A stretch of 64,000 bases of DNA. Origin: Roridomyces roridus. Lineage: Eukaryota > Basidiomycota > Agaricomycetes > Agaricales > Mycenaceae. The stretch spans positions 186,001 through 250,000 of the forward strand of contig JARKIF010000027.1 in the NCBI GenBank assembly GCA_029378245.1, given 5' to 3'. The position numbers and the translations under genes were made by a program. Numbering within the stretch: the first letter of the stretch is position 1; each line of letters begins with the position of its first letter. Of the stretch, positions 11,388-22,944 are shown piece by piece. A model generated the notes under the pieces. It did not search any database. It saw only the letters and a list, made by a program, of their open reading frames with translations, and was not told the DNA's origin.

Positions 11388-14300
11388 ATGCTGCCGATAT
11401 TCGGAGAAACCAGACGACGTGAAATCAACCTCGGCGGCTCCTCATCGTCCTCCACACTCTCGTCGATACAAGATCAAGCCAAAGCAAGGCGCGCTGAAAG
11501 AGAAGAACAGAAACGCAGGAACGAAAATGCAACTCGCATACAGGCCTGGTGGCGAGGTGTCTCGGCCATCCGCGCCGCCAAGGCAGAGATGCGTCGGGTC
11601 TTTGAGTCGGATGTGCAGAGCATAATGGGCCTGCGATGTCTTGTACTGCTCGGGAGGGACCAGGATGCACTACGGATGTGGGCTCGGGCGATGGAAGCTG
11701 GAGGAGAGGGTACGCATTGTGCCTCTGGATGTTGCGTCAACTGACTGGGCTTGCAGGATCGTTATTCTCGCCTGCGGTCGGACCACAGCAGGCCAGTTGG
11801 CTTGTCCTCATCCGACAGATATCTGTCCTGTTGCTTCGTTCAGTCGCTGTTTCTCCCCAGTGAGCCCATCGCCCGGTTTTCTTGGCCCACTTCTCATCTG
11901 AAATGTAGATCCCTCGACGCAGTAACGTATCTCAAGATACTTAACCTATTGCTCTCTCCCGACACGGTGGCCCGAACTCTGGGACCACAGGGTCGTCAGG
12001 TCGCAGCGGACATCCTCATGTATGCCCTCAAACGCGACCTTTACCCCTTGTTGTCCCAGTCCATTTGGTCTATAGTGCGTCGCCATCTTTTTTTTCTCCA
12101 GCCGTATGCTCATGGAGAATCAGCCAGTGGCAGAGTCCAAAGCCTCGTTGTCGTTACCCCTCCTCGTTCCATTGACGACTGTAGCCTTCTCTGCCTTCCC
12201 GTCTGGCATGGGCGCGTATTCGGCGTCGATTACCGCGCTTATCGCGTACATCCTGACTATTCCGCTGTTGCCCAATCGCCTGCCCATCCCAAGCCTTGTC
12301 TACCTATCCGCCCACCTCCCGCTTGGATCCCTAGCCGCTACCATGCCATCACCAAACTCTCCAACGATCGCCGACAAGATCCATCTCATCGCCAACTTCA
12401 TGGCCTTCGTGCCACCGCGCTATGCCGCCCTCCCCGCCCCAGCACTCACCGCCTACCTCAATCTCCTCACGGAGCTTTTCGACTCCCTACCCGTCAACGC
12501 CCTAGAAGGGCATACCCAACGCACTGCCCCCACTCTCTCCACTCCTGTCGACTCGGATTCTGACGATGAAAATCGACCCGTCGTGTCTCTCGTCTCTTCC
12601 TTCACGCCAGATGCACCACCCCCGCCCCCTCTTCCCACCCTCGACGCCCGGACACTCAAGCGCCTCGCCACGCTCGTGTCGCCAGCGCATGTCGCGTCCT
12701 TGCTTTCTGTCACGCAGAAGCACCCCGACGCCACGAGGCGCGCCTTGTTTGGCATGCTCCTTGCGCTGGAACGAGTTTGGCCCGGGAAAAAGAGTGCGTT
12801 GCTGGGCACAATCGTGGGCGGTGGTGCTGGGACTGGTGTCATCAAGGAGTTGTGGCGGGGCTCGGTGAGGAGGACGAGTGCGGCTGCTGTTCTACGGGCC
12901 CGTGAGTTCCCTTTCCTCTTCTTTCGCCTTGATCATGACCAAACTGTGCTTCCAGGTGCAGGCCGCGAAGAGGCTCCCGATGGGACGATACAGCCGTTAC
13001 TATTCCTTGCGGATCTGTACGCGCATGTGCTCCTTACGATGGGCGACGACGAGTTCTTTGGGACGTCTCAGCAGCATGTGGCCGCGAGGAATCCGATGAG
13101 CTTGGACGAGTTGGTGGTGTTTAGCCGGTTGTTGCTTGATATCGCGTTTGGGCTTTATCAGGGACCGCAGGACGCTGATGGTGCCGATGCGAGCATGTCG
13201 GGGACGGCGGGCCCCAAGGGTATGAGGTTCACATGGGAGGAGGTGAGGGAGAAGGTGACCAAGTGTTTGGTGGCCATTCATGCGCGGGAGTGAGTACTTG
13301 CTTGGTTTCCTTATCCGCCCTGCTGACATTTTGTTATAGCTCGAGGAGGCCGTTTACGCCGCCTGATCATTGGCTGGTGTCTACGCAGGTCGATCTGCGG
13401 TCTTTTGTCGAGGCGGCGTTGTAAGGATCTTTCCTTTCTTCCATGACAATCACTTACATGTAATGCAGATTCGAAGAACAACAGATCTCTACCTCCAACG
13501 CACGCGCCGTCACCGCTCGTCAGATTGCGCGCCTCGCACCTCGGCTTGGTATCCTGCATAATATACCCTTTTCCATCCCGTTCTCGACGCGCGTCTCGGT
13601 GTTCAGGAGCTTCATCTACAACGACGTCATGACACGGCAGGATGAGATGTACGGGGGCGGGAGGCTGCAGGTTACTGTTAGGCGGGAGAATATTGCCCAG
13701 GATGGGTTTGATAGGTTGAGGGATGCGGATTTGAAGGGACGGATTGGGATTACGTTCATTGATAAGTTTGGGGAGGAGGAGTGCGTTGTTCTCGTTCTTT
13801 TTTTTTTTCGCTTGACTGACGGGTGCTTGTAGGGCGGGTATCGACGGGGGAGGTGTCTTCAAGGAATTTTTCACTTCGCTGTGTAAAGAGGTCTTTGATA
13901 CCGACCGGGGGCTTTGGCTTGCGAACAAGAAGAATGAGCTGTACCCCAATCCTCATGCGTATGCCGTCGAGCGTGCGTGATCGTTTTTTTTTTCGTGAGA
14001 TGATGGTGGCTGATGGACGCTGTAGAGCATAACCTTAACTGGTACCGCTTCATCGGGCGGATTGTCGGCAAGGCCATGTACGAGGGTATTCTTGTTGATA
14101 TCGCTTTTGCTGGGTTCTTCCTTGCCAAGGTGGGGAGATTGTCTTGATGACTTTGTTTGTCTTCTGACGTGTCGTCAGTGGCTGGGCAAACAGAGCTTCT
14201 TGGACGACCTCGCTTCGCTCGACCCCGAGCTCTATAACGGCCTTATCTTCCTTAAGCACTATGCTGGGGACACGGAGGACCTGTCTCTCAACTTTACCGT

Positions 14301-15147
14301 AGCGGTGGAGGGTGTGTGTCGTCCGTTCTTCCTCGAGTGCAAGCTGATTGGATACTAGATTTCGGAGTCACGAGGACGGTGGACCTCATTGCGAACGGGA
14401 GCAACATCGCGGTGACCAAGGAGAATAGGCTGCAGTACATCTACCTTGTGTCGCACTACCGCTTGAGCAAGCAGATCAAGGCGCAGAGCGAGGCGTTCTT
14501 TGAGGGGTTGTCGGAGATTATTGATTCCAAGTGGCTCAGGTGCGTTCTGCGAGTGGGTGTACGTGCGTATACTGATGATGTGTCGACGCAGGATGTTCAA
14601 TCAGCAGGAGCTGCAGATCCTCATTGGTGGTACCGACTCGCCGGTGGATTTGGATGACTTGCAGGGCAATACACAGTATGGAGGCGTCTTTGATGCGAAT
14701 CATCCGACTATCGTCGCCTTTTGGAGGGTGCGTATCCGCCGGGCTGCGAGCGCGTTGACTCACTGCCGTTTCAGGTCGTACACTCGTTGGACCAGGAGCA
14801 GAGGAGGGCCTTGCTCCGTTTCGTCACGAGCTGCAGCCGACCGCCGCTCTTGTGAGTGTCTTCTATGTACTCGATATGGACGCGGCTGATGGCGGTGACA
14901 GAGGATTCAAAGAGTTGATACCCAACTTTGCGATTCGTGATGCAGGGTCTGACGAGCTGCGTCTGCCGACGTCGAGTACGTGTGTGAATCTGCTCAAGGT
15001 GTGTCTTTGTCTTGTCCCTCTTCTCCTTGCCGGTTCTTTGGGCTCACTCTACGCTCGCTCTAGCTCCCTCGATATCAGAGCGAGAAAGTGTTGAGGACCA
15101 AGCTGTTGCAGGCGATCACTGCGAATGCTGGATTCGACTTGTCGTAA
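11388..15147 (+). CDS. HUL5: HECT-type E3 ubiquitin ligase, Hul5/UBE3C family
   Basis: Transfers ubiquitin from an E2 through a thioester on its HECT cysteine; family members extend chains on proteasome-bound substrates in nucleus and cytosol. Fifteen exons: 11388-11709, 11757-11859, 11909-12074, 12124-12901, 12956-13289, 13340-13420, 13469-13780, 13833-13972, 14026-14129, 14179-14311, 14359-14539, 14592-14727, 14775-14851, 14902-14998, 15064-15147, total 1015 residues (yeast 910, human 1083). N-terminus MLPIFGE followed by a basic helix and an IQ motif (TRIQAWWRG, about residues 48-58). Mid-region DDEFFG and PPDHWL are family hallmarks. HECT: GIDGGGVFKEFF, GRIVGKAMYEGILV, LNFTV, FNQQELQILIGG, LPTSSTCVNLLKLP. 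Catalytic Cys is residue 983, 32 from the C-terminus, as in UBE3C. Intact. Confidence 0.93.
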
Positions 15148-15634
15148 AGTGTCCATGGCGGAGTCACGACGGCTTTTCTTGCATATTGTTTGTACATAAT
15201 TTCATTCCATCAGGGAAGGAGGGGTGGTGTACGTAGTTGAATGTATCCATACAAGTCTAGATAGAACAAGGTTTTTACCGCTACATGCTGGCGATGGCGT
15301 ATTGATTCAAGAATGGTGAAACCAACGGTGGAGCTACATGCATTCAAGCCACTGAAACCCAAAACCCATAAGTAATGTGAATAGGCTACATAGGATACAC
15401 TAGACATGGCCATGGTGCGTGCGGCGATCCTGAATCGAGTCAAGGGAGGAGTTCATCGAATTCTTCAAAGAGGACCGTTTGAAAATTGTCAGACCCTTGG
15501 TGGCCAAAGGCCCTGTGCGATCGCGGCCAACGCTTGGCCGGCAGCATTTTCTCGAGCGGTTCGTCTATTACGACCTTGGCCTGAACCCCACTGGTAGCCG
15601 TTTACTAGTGTGAGATTAAGCTGGGAGAACGAGG
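15148..15634. other. Convergent 3' region of HECT gene and pseudokinase copy A
   Basis: No coding feature of its own. From 15339 onward it is the 3' flank of the pseudokinase gene and belongs to the tandem duplication: 15339-15600 matches 18792-19060. Confidence 0.5.
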
Positions 15635-17756
15635 CTAAACGCAAAAGAACTCACAACGCACTGTGGAGCTCCAGGTTTCACTGTCGATCCAACCGTATCT
15701 CACATCCTCATAGTCAACAGTCCATCCAGAATCCTGTGCTCTATTGTTCAAATTGTTTCTGTTGGATTGAGGGTGAGCGTTGTTGGTAGCTGTGTTTGCT
15801 GCAGTATCCGCTGGGCGCGTTGACGTGACTTGTTCGAAATCAAGTCTCCCCGGATCGGCTTCAGCGACACCTTCCTGATCTTGAGCACCTGCTGCTCGAG
15901 TTGAGCCTGAGGTTTCCAGAAAGCACGGCTGGCAAGCAGACTCGTTGGCAGCGGGAGCACAATCTCTGTGACTCCACGTCTTGCATGATCGACATTTGAC
16001 CGTAGGGCGCGACCCTGGGTCTGGATGGTGGCGAGATAAGTGAATCGCACGGCAGCTAGACTATACTTACCTGCTCCGCAAACACAACTGAAAACATCTC
16101 CCGGATTCACGGCTTCGTGGCACACGGAGCACACTTCCTGAATAGCGGGCGCATTGTGGGTTACGACGGCGCTATCTGCCGTCCTCGTCGTAAGAGTTAT
16201 TTCTTGCCGAACGTAGCCGGGACAGCGGTGCACGCTCCGTGCATCCATCCAAGTCAACCTATTGATGGATCTCCAGCGCACCTCCAGATCGCGAGTGATT
16301 TCAGTGGCGATGCGACCCAAGGACTGGGGCAGCTCTAGGGTTCGCCAGACGTATTCCCTCCGAGGCGGCACTGGGGGTGCCTCCTCGAGATCATTTGACA
16401 TGGCTTGTTCCTCTTCAGGTGTGATAGCTTGGCCCTGAGCAGGGGACGATATCGGTGGTGAGGAGTCGAAAACGGGGGTCCTCTCGATATCCTCGTCTGT
16501 GGCAAATAAATTATTCAAGTGATAAGTTGTCGGTAAAAGCAAACGGCCACACCATGTAATACGAGATTGGCAGACCTGAGAACCTAGGCACCCAAGATGA
16601 GCGTTCCACAGACAGGAGAATTGCGAACTGAATTGACCTTTTGACACAACACGTTGAATAAATTCCAAGCGCCATTAGCAACGTCACGGTTCTCAGTGGT
16701 ATCGGGGTCGCTTGGTGGAAAGTCGATACTAAATAAGAAGCGATCGTTGACGTCCAGGAAGACGTCGAAGTTCTATCAAATTTAGTGGGGACTAATCGAG
16801 GGAAGTCGTGCACTATACCTCTACTCCCGGTACAGTTATACCCTGCGCGTCGAGATAGTTCATGCCCGACTGGAATAAATCAGAATCAATGGCAAAAAAA
16901 ATAAGACGGGAAGCCTACAGAAAGCCCGGCAACCTGGCGATTGTGACAGTGAGATAAAGACAGTCGTTATCATGAAGTTTACAGACCAACTTGAATCCAA
17001 GAACGATGCTTTGTTCAAGATCGTCCTTGAGAGCCACTGCCATTGGGGCTTCCGCGGCTTTCCAATAGGCTGGCTGAAGATGAGGCACATTGCTGACACC
17101 GCAAAGATAGACATTACCGGATTCATATACTATGAAATGATGAGAGGATAAGGGAGAAGATCTGCCTCGCATACGGAGTACATTTGGATGCCTGGAGGTC
17201 TTCGTGAGTGGCTGGCACGGGCTGTTCCTTGGATTTTACGCTTACAGTAGTCCTTTGGTATTTAAGACCGTCGCCTCCACGTGCTTAGAAGCTATTTGAG
17301 TCTTGGGGCCAAGGAAGACCAAGGCACATCACCACCTCACGGACAGTCGGGCCTGCATTGAACACCTTCACGATGACCGCTCGGCCTTTGAATTCGCCCG
17401 CATGAAGAAAATAGCCGGGTCCGCTCCCTATCTCGAGCACAAGATCGAGGTACTTGTCCCGGATAACCTGTTTAGATTGGTGACTGGAAAATCTTGAAGC
17501 TGGAAACCTCTACGCACCTTGAGTCCATCTATTTCGGTTTCTCTCCTTGGTTTTCGCTTCAAATCTCCCATCTCAGAGATATGAGGAAGATCTGTAAGAC
17601 AGGGAGTGATTAGATTCCTGCGCCCGGAATCGCAGAAACCTGACCTCCAAGGTCTGCTCGCCGGCCATCGTGGAATATATTCACCAGGTTCCCGTGTACA
17701 TTGTTGAACGTGCCTTCACCCAGGGTGATACCATTGGCGTTCGAGATAAATGACAT
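15635..17756 (-). CDS. Pseudokinase-like protein with C-terminal PHD-type zinc finger, copy A
   Basis: Member of a multi-copy family (others at 19095-21408 and 49567-52066). Start MSFISNANGITLGEGTFNN at 17756. After a basic segment the kinase N-lobe is visible: glycine loop GSGPGYFLHAGE and beta-3 lysine VIVKVFN. The helix PMAVALKDDLEQSIVLGFK follows. Where a kinase would have HRD-K-N it reads GITVPGVENFDVFLDVNDR, so catalytic Asp, Lys and Asn are absent. Then a conserved RREYVWRT block, STHRCPGYVR-like segment and a zinc finger CSVCHEAVNPGDVFSCVCG...CRSCKTWSHRDC...CQPC (C4HC3, PHD-like). About a dozen short GT-AG introns; frames join throughout. Stop TAG at 15637-15635 (ends CEFFCV). Function unknown; the PHD finger suggests a nuclear or chromatin role. 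It may be a non-catalytic scaffold. Confidence 0.75.
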
Positions 17757-18767
17757 GTGGGGGTGGGGATGGATGAGAGGAAGAAGGAAGTTGCACGCAA
17801 TAGCCGGGGCTGTGGCCTCGTGTGAGCAGCTGTTAAAGCTATGCCACTCGATTTGGCATCAGGCGCGCCCCCCCAAAAAGAAGCAGGCTGTTATTGCAGA
17901 GTATTGCAGTGACACTGCACAGGGAAGCCATCGGTCCAGGGCCGACATGGCCAAAAAAAAGGAGTTCTTCCCCGAATTTCAAGCAGTGTCCGAGTCCTCA
18001 GTGGACCCAGAGCACGACTTCGACGAGACATTCAAGCTGTCGCTTCAACTTGGGGCAACCCCAAGGGCCAATCATGGATCTGAGTCGGGCACAGCAGATG
18101 AAAACCATGTAAAAACTGGGAGATATGCCAAGGATATGCAGAAAGGATTCCGGCCAGTTAGAAGCCGGCTGCCCAGTGCCAGCTGATGCCTGCGATATTT
18201 CGGACCAGAGCGAGAGAATGGAGTCGGGAAGGCCCGCAAAACCAGTTGGAAGATGATGGAACAGGAGAAAGACCGTAGACGCGGGGCGCGCCGTTGATGG
18301 CGGCTCCGGCGGCATGTGAAACACGTGCACGACATCACGTCTCCGAGTCACTCCTGCTCTTGTCCTGCTTCTTCGGTTTCTCGGGCAGTTCCCGCTGAAA
18401 TTTCGAGCTCTGTGCAAGGTTTCTGGTATATTTCTATCCGGGAAGTTCCCTTGGCCGCCCCTCAGCGCTCAGCGTCGGAATTGTTTGCGTTGAAAGTGCT
18501 TCACCTCACCCATGCCGCTCTCACATCTTTCGTTGTGGCACCCTCTGGATGACTTGAGTAAAAGCTTGGCGCGACGCAGGAGCGGCGACGCGGCCGCAGC
18601 GGACAAGGTACTTAGTGGAATGATGAATCTGGATCTCGGTGAGTTGGACTGCTACAGAACCAATCCCTAATTGTTTATTATCCTTCATCCTTGCATTCCG
18701 CACTTCCATTTGGCGCGTTTACGTCAAGTAATACTGCTTGCGCCCGCCGCAAGTCAGCAAAACGAAA
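17757..18767. other. Intergenic block of duplication unit 1
   Basis: About 1 kb divergent intergenic sequence matching 21409-22944 in patches, including CACGTGCACGACATCACGTC, CGGGCAGTTCCCGCT, GAAATTTCGAGCTCTG and CCCTCAGCGCTCAGCGTCGG. Presumably the bidirectional promoter between pseudokinase and monooxygenase, now leading only into the truncated monooxygenase start. Contains a CACGTG E-box inside the shared block. Confidence 0.5.
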
Positions 18768-18790
18768 ATGTCTTCTTCCCTAACCACCAA
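18768..18790 (+). pseudogene. Start-codon fragment of FAD monooxygenase at duplication junction
   Basis: Begins ATGTCTTCTTCC and encodes MSSSLTTK, against MSSSPTTNSS in the complete gene at 22945. After 23 bases the sequence switches to the 3' flank of the next pseudokinase copy. The upstream 80 bp also match the real promoter (TTTACGTCAAGTA...GCCCGCCGCAAG), so a transcript might still start here. Confidence 0.75.
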
Positions 18791-19094
18791 GTGCATTCAA
18801 GCCAGCACTGAAACCCTATAAGTAATGCGAATAGGCTACACAGGCTACACTAGATATGCGTGCGTGCGGCGATCCCGAATCGAGTCAATCCGGGAGGAGT
18901 TCCTCGACTTCTTCAAAGAGAACCGTATGAAAACTGTTAGACCGTCTGTTTCGTTGGTGGCGGCCATTGGCCCTGTGCGATCGCGCCCAGCGCTCGGGCA
19001 GCAGCAGCTTCTCGAGCGGTTTTTTTATTGGAACCCTGGCCTTGACCCCACTGGTGGCCGTTTACTAGTATGGGATTAACCTGGGAGAACGAGG

Positions 19095-21408
19095 CTAAAC
19101 GCATAAGAGCTGCTCACTGTACACAATGGCGTTCCAGCGTTCATCGTGCAACGGGCCATCTCTATGCGTCGAATACTCAATGCTCAATCCATGACACTGT
19201 GCTAGATTGTTCAATTGGGATCTCTTGAAAGGACTTTGAGCGTTGTTTATGGTCGGTCCACTGTAGAGGCTGGCGTCTTTGACTTGATGAAGCCGGATGT
19301 CGCGGTCGTGGTCGCGAAGAGGATCGCCTTCGAGGACAAGTGGCTGCGATGGGTCAATGTGAAACGCATTGGCCAGAGGCCCCGCGACCATAGTTATGTC
19401 TGCTGTGATATCCGCTGGGCGCTTCGACGCGGTTTGGTCGAAATCCAGTCCTCCCTGGTCGGAATAGGGAGCTTCAGCGACACGGTCCTGCTCTTGAGCG
19501 TCTGCTGCTGCTCCCGGTGAGCCTGAGGTTTTCGAAGAACACAGTTGGCAAGAAGAATCGTTGGGAGTGGGAGCACAATCCCTGTGACTCCACGAATTGC
19601 ATGATCGACATTTGACCGTGGGGCGCGACGCTGGTTCTTGAAAGAAACGAATTAAGATATATTGCCCGACACTTCGACTGTGTTTACCTTCTTCTCCGCA
19701 AACACAACTGAAAACCTCTCCCGAATTCACGACTTCGTGGCAGACGGAGCACACTTCTTGGACAGTAGGCGCATCGTGGGATACGACGGCGCTATCTGCA
19801 GCCCTTGTCGCCAGCGTTACTTCTTCCCGAACGTAGCCGGGGCAGCGGTGTATGCTTCTGGCATCGCTGCGAACCAACCGATTGATAGATGCGCGGCGCA
19901 CGTCCAGATCTCGCGCGATTTGAGTGGCAATGGTAGCCAAGGATTGTGGTGCGGCCATCGTTCGCCAGACGTATTCCCGCCGAGGCGGTACTGAGGGAGC
20001 CTCCTCGAGGTCATTTGGCATGGCTTGTTCCTCTTCATGTGCGATAGTTCGGTCCTGAGAAGGCACCGTGGAGGATTGAAGGAACGGTGTTGAGGAGTCG
20101 AAAACGGGGGTCCTCTCAATATCCTCGTCTGTGTGTCAAATAAATTATCCAATTGCAAGTTGCAAGTGATTTGCCGGTAAAAGCAAACGGCCATACCATG
20201 GAGTACGCGATTGGCATACCTCAGAACCTAGGCACAAGCTGAACCCTCCACAGACGGTAAAATTACGAACTGAACTGACCTTGTGACACAACGCGTTGAA
20301 TAATTTCCAAGCGCCATTGGCATCGTCACGGTTCTCAGAGGTATCGGGGTCGCCTGGTGGAAAGTCGATACTGAATAAGAAGCGATCATTGACGTCCAGG
20401 AAGACGTTGAAGTTCTATTGAATTTAGTGGGAAGTAATGGAGGCAAGCTGTGAGCTATACCTCTACTCTTAGTGGCACAGTTAATCCCTGCACATTGAGA
20501 TAATTTATCCCCGACTGGAATACATCAACTCCGGGGCGAAGAAGAAGAAGAGTCGCCTACGGAAAGTCCAGCAACCTGGTGAGCAACCAGTGAGATCAAG
20601 AGAGTCAATACAATGGAGTTTCCAGACCAGCTTGAATCCGAGAACAATGCTCCTTTCGAGATCATCCCTCAGAGCCACTGCCAATGGGTCTTCCGCAGCT
20701 TTCCAGTAGGCTGGGGCAAGATCAGACACGCAGCGTTAACGTTGCAAAGACGGAAATTGCCGTTTTCGTAGACTATGAACTGGTACGAGGAGGTAGGCAA
20801 AGATCTGCCTTGAATGCGGACCACATTGGGATGCCTGGATATGTCAGTGAGAGCCTCCGTTCCTTCGGTTTACACTCACATTAGTCCTTTGGAATGTAAG
20901 ACCGTCGCCTCTAAGTGCTTTTAAATCGCCAATAGTTCAGTAGGGTGCCCACTAAGTGGCATATAATAACCGACCTCCCGAGCTCTCGGACCTACGTTGA
21001 AGACCTTCACGATCACCACCCGACCCTTGATTTCGCCCGCATGAAGAAAATAGCCCGGTCCGCTCCCTATCTGAAGGGTAAGATTGAGGTACTTCTCCCG
21101 AATAACCTGTTTCGGTTCAAGATTCAATCATCAGTTTCAAGTCGGAAACCTTTACGCGCCTTCAGTCCATTGTCAACTTCCATTTCTCTCCGGCCTGGCC
21201 TACAGTCTCCCGAGCCACAAAAATTCGTCGCATCCAAGGAAAAAAGGATGAGATTCCTGTGGGTTTCATCACACAAAAAAGACTCACCTCCGTGCTCATC
21301 TCGCTGGTCATGCACGCCGTGGTTGCAGATCTTCACCAGATTCCCGTGTATATTGTTGAAAGTGCCTTCACCCAGAGTGATACCACTAGCGTTCGAGATG
21401 AAGGACAT
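19095..21408 (-). CDS. Pseudokinase-like protein with C-terminal PHD-type zinc finger, copy B
   Basis: Close paralogue of copy A. Start MSFISNASGITLGEGTFNN at 21408; N-lobe IGSGPGYFLHAGEIKGR and VVIVKVFN; helix PLAVALRDDLERSIVLGFK; catalytic-loop region GLTVPLRVENFNVFLDVNDR without HRD. The zinc finger reads CSVCHEVVNSGEVFSCVCG...CRSCNSWSHRDC...CQLC, followed by a 150-residue tail ending YSEQLLCV at 19095. The frames join, but two introns have GC donors where the paralogues have GT: AAG/GCGCGT near 21156 and ACG/GCAATT near 20770. If these are not spliced the protein is truncated. Otherwise an intact, probably non-catalytic protein of unknown function. Confidence 0.7.
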
Positions 21409-22944
21409 CCAGAAGGGCGGGGATGAGAGTAAGATGATAGAGCTGTGGCCGTGTGAGCAAGCTATTATTGCGCAGTAAAGCTGTGACTACCGGCATCGGA
21501 CCGAAATCGTTACAAGACACGTTGAATGAAGACGCGCTGGCGTCGAGAGTCGAGACTCTCAGCTTGAGGGCGCGCAGCCCGCTGCCAGTGCCAGTGCCAC
21601 ATCGAAGACGTTCCCAGTCAATTCCTTGTCACTTCCCAGTGCTCAGGGCCCGTAAAAACAAATGGATGATGCTCGGGCACGGCCAGGTCTTGGCGAATTA
21701 CCAGTCAGTTCGCCAACGTAAGGACTGCAAAGATCATGGAACAGGACAAAGACGCGCGGCGCTAGTTGTCAAGCCGTAAGCTGTAGCTCGGCTTGCGGCT
21801 AAGCCACGGCTCCGGCTCAAAAGCACATATCTCTCACCGATTCCACAAGTGCGATAAAATAAGAGTCAGCCTCGTTTGAAACCTTGAATGTCAGTAAGTT
21901 ATACTTGGAGTAGCGCTTCGAGAGGATTGCAAGGACTTCACTGTGGGACTATTTGTGATCTTGGAAGTTGGTATGGCGTACGGAAGGAAGTGCCGTGAGT
22001 GGCGACCTGCCGAACTTCGAATAACAGCTTTGTGTCCGGATCCTTGGGACAGCTCTCGGGGGCAGCTTCTTTTTCACTGCGTTCCGAGCTCAAGCTGTAT
22101 CCATTCTCGTGGACACGGCAGTCTCATGTGGCGACCCTAGTGGATGTATTAGTGGCGAGGGTGGATACAGGCCGCAGCCCTCACCGTAGGATCAGCGAGA
22201 CACTGCTGCGAGCGAGAGTCGGCGCGAGACCAACGCGAGACAGAGGTCTGTCCAATTTCCCAGTGGTATAAGATTGGATGGAGCCTGGGCACGGCCAGCG
22301 GTCTTGGCGAATTACCAGTCAGGCCTCCAAGCTAAGACTCCAACTGTCCGTGGCCGTAGTCATCATTGAACAGGACAAAGACGCGCGGCGCGCTGTTGAT
22401 GGCGGCTCTCGGCACCGCGTGAAACACGTGCACGACATCACGTCTCCTCCTGCTCCTTCGGCTTCTCGGGCAGTTCCCGCTTGGTTCCCGCTGAAATTTC
22501 GAGCTCTGCAAGGTTTCTGTCATATCTGTATCCGGGAAGCTCCCTTGGCCACCCCTCAGCGCTCAGCGTCGGAACTGTCATGGGTGTTGCCTTGCAAGTG
22601 CGGCATGCCTCACCTCACCCATACGGCTCTGGCATCTTTCGTTGTCTGGATGACTTGAGATCTCTCTTTTCTGCAACACCAGCCATGACCTCTTTGGTGC
22701 CTCCAACCTGTAAAAGCGCTTGGCGCGACGCAGGCGCGACCAGGGGCCGACGCGACGGCAGCGGACAAGGTCGTGGAATGATGAATCTGGATCTCGGCGA
22801 GTCACTTGGACCGCTACAGAACCATTCCCAAATCCTTGATTACTTACCCTTGAATCATCCTTGCATTCTACTTACACTTCCATTTGGCGGGTTTACGTCA
22901 AGTAGTAGTGCCGCTTGCGCCCGCCGCAAGCCAGCAAAGCAAAA
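21409..22944. other. Divergent intergenic region between pseudokinase B and FAD monooxygenase
   Basis: About 1.5 kb with no supported gene. It contains the block CACGTGCACGACATCACGTC (22427-22446), shared with unit 1, holding an E-box CACGTG. This is the presumed shared promoter region. Confidence 0.45.

Larger units (their letters stand above)
15339..18790. repeat. Tandem segmental duplication, unit 1
   Basis: Unit 1 and unit 2 (18791-about 22967) each hold, in the same order, a pseudokinase gene on the minus strand with its 3' flank, an intergenic block, and the start of a FAD monooxygenase. Matching landmarks: TGCATTCAAGCC at 15339 and 18792, CACGTGCACGACATCACGTC near 18324 and 22427, CGCTTGCGCCCGCCGCAAG near 22913 (with TGCTTGCGCCCGCCGCAAG near 18735). 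Unit 1 ends abruptly after 23 bases of the monooxygenase reading frame. Confidence 0.8.

Noticed and set aside
12075..12101. 27-nt intron in the HECT gene
   Set aside because: Too short and gives the wrong frame. The acceptor at 12123 (49-nt intron) joins the exons in phase.
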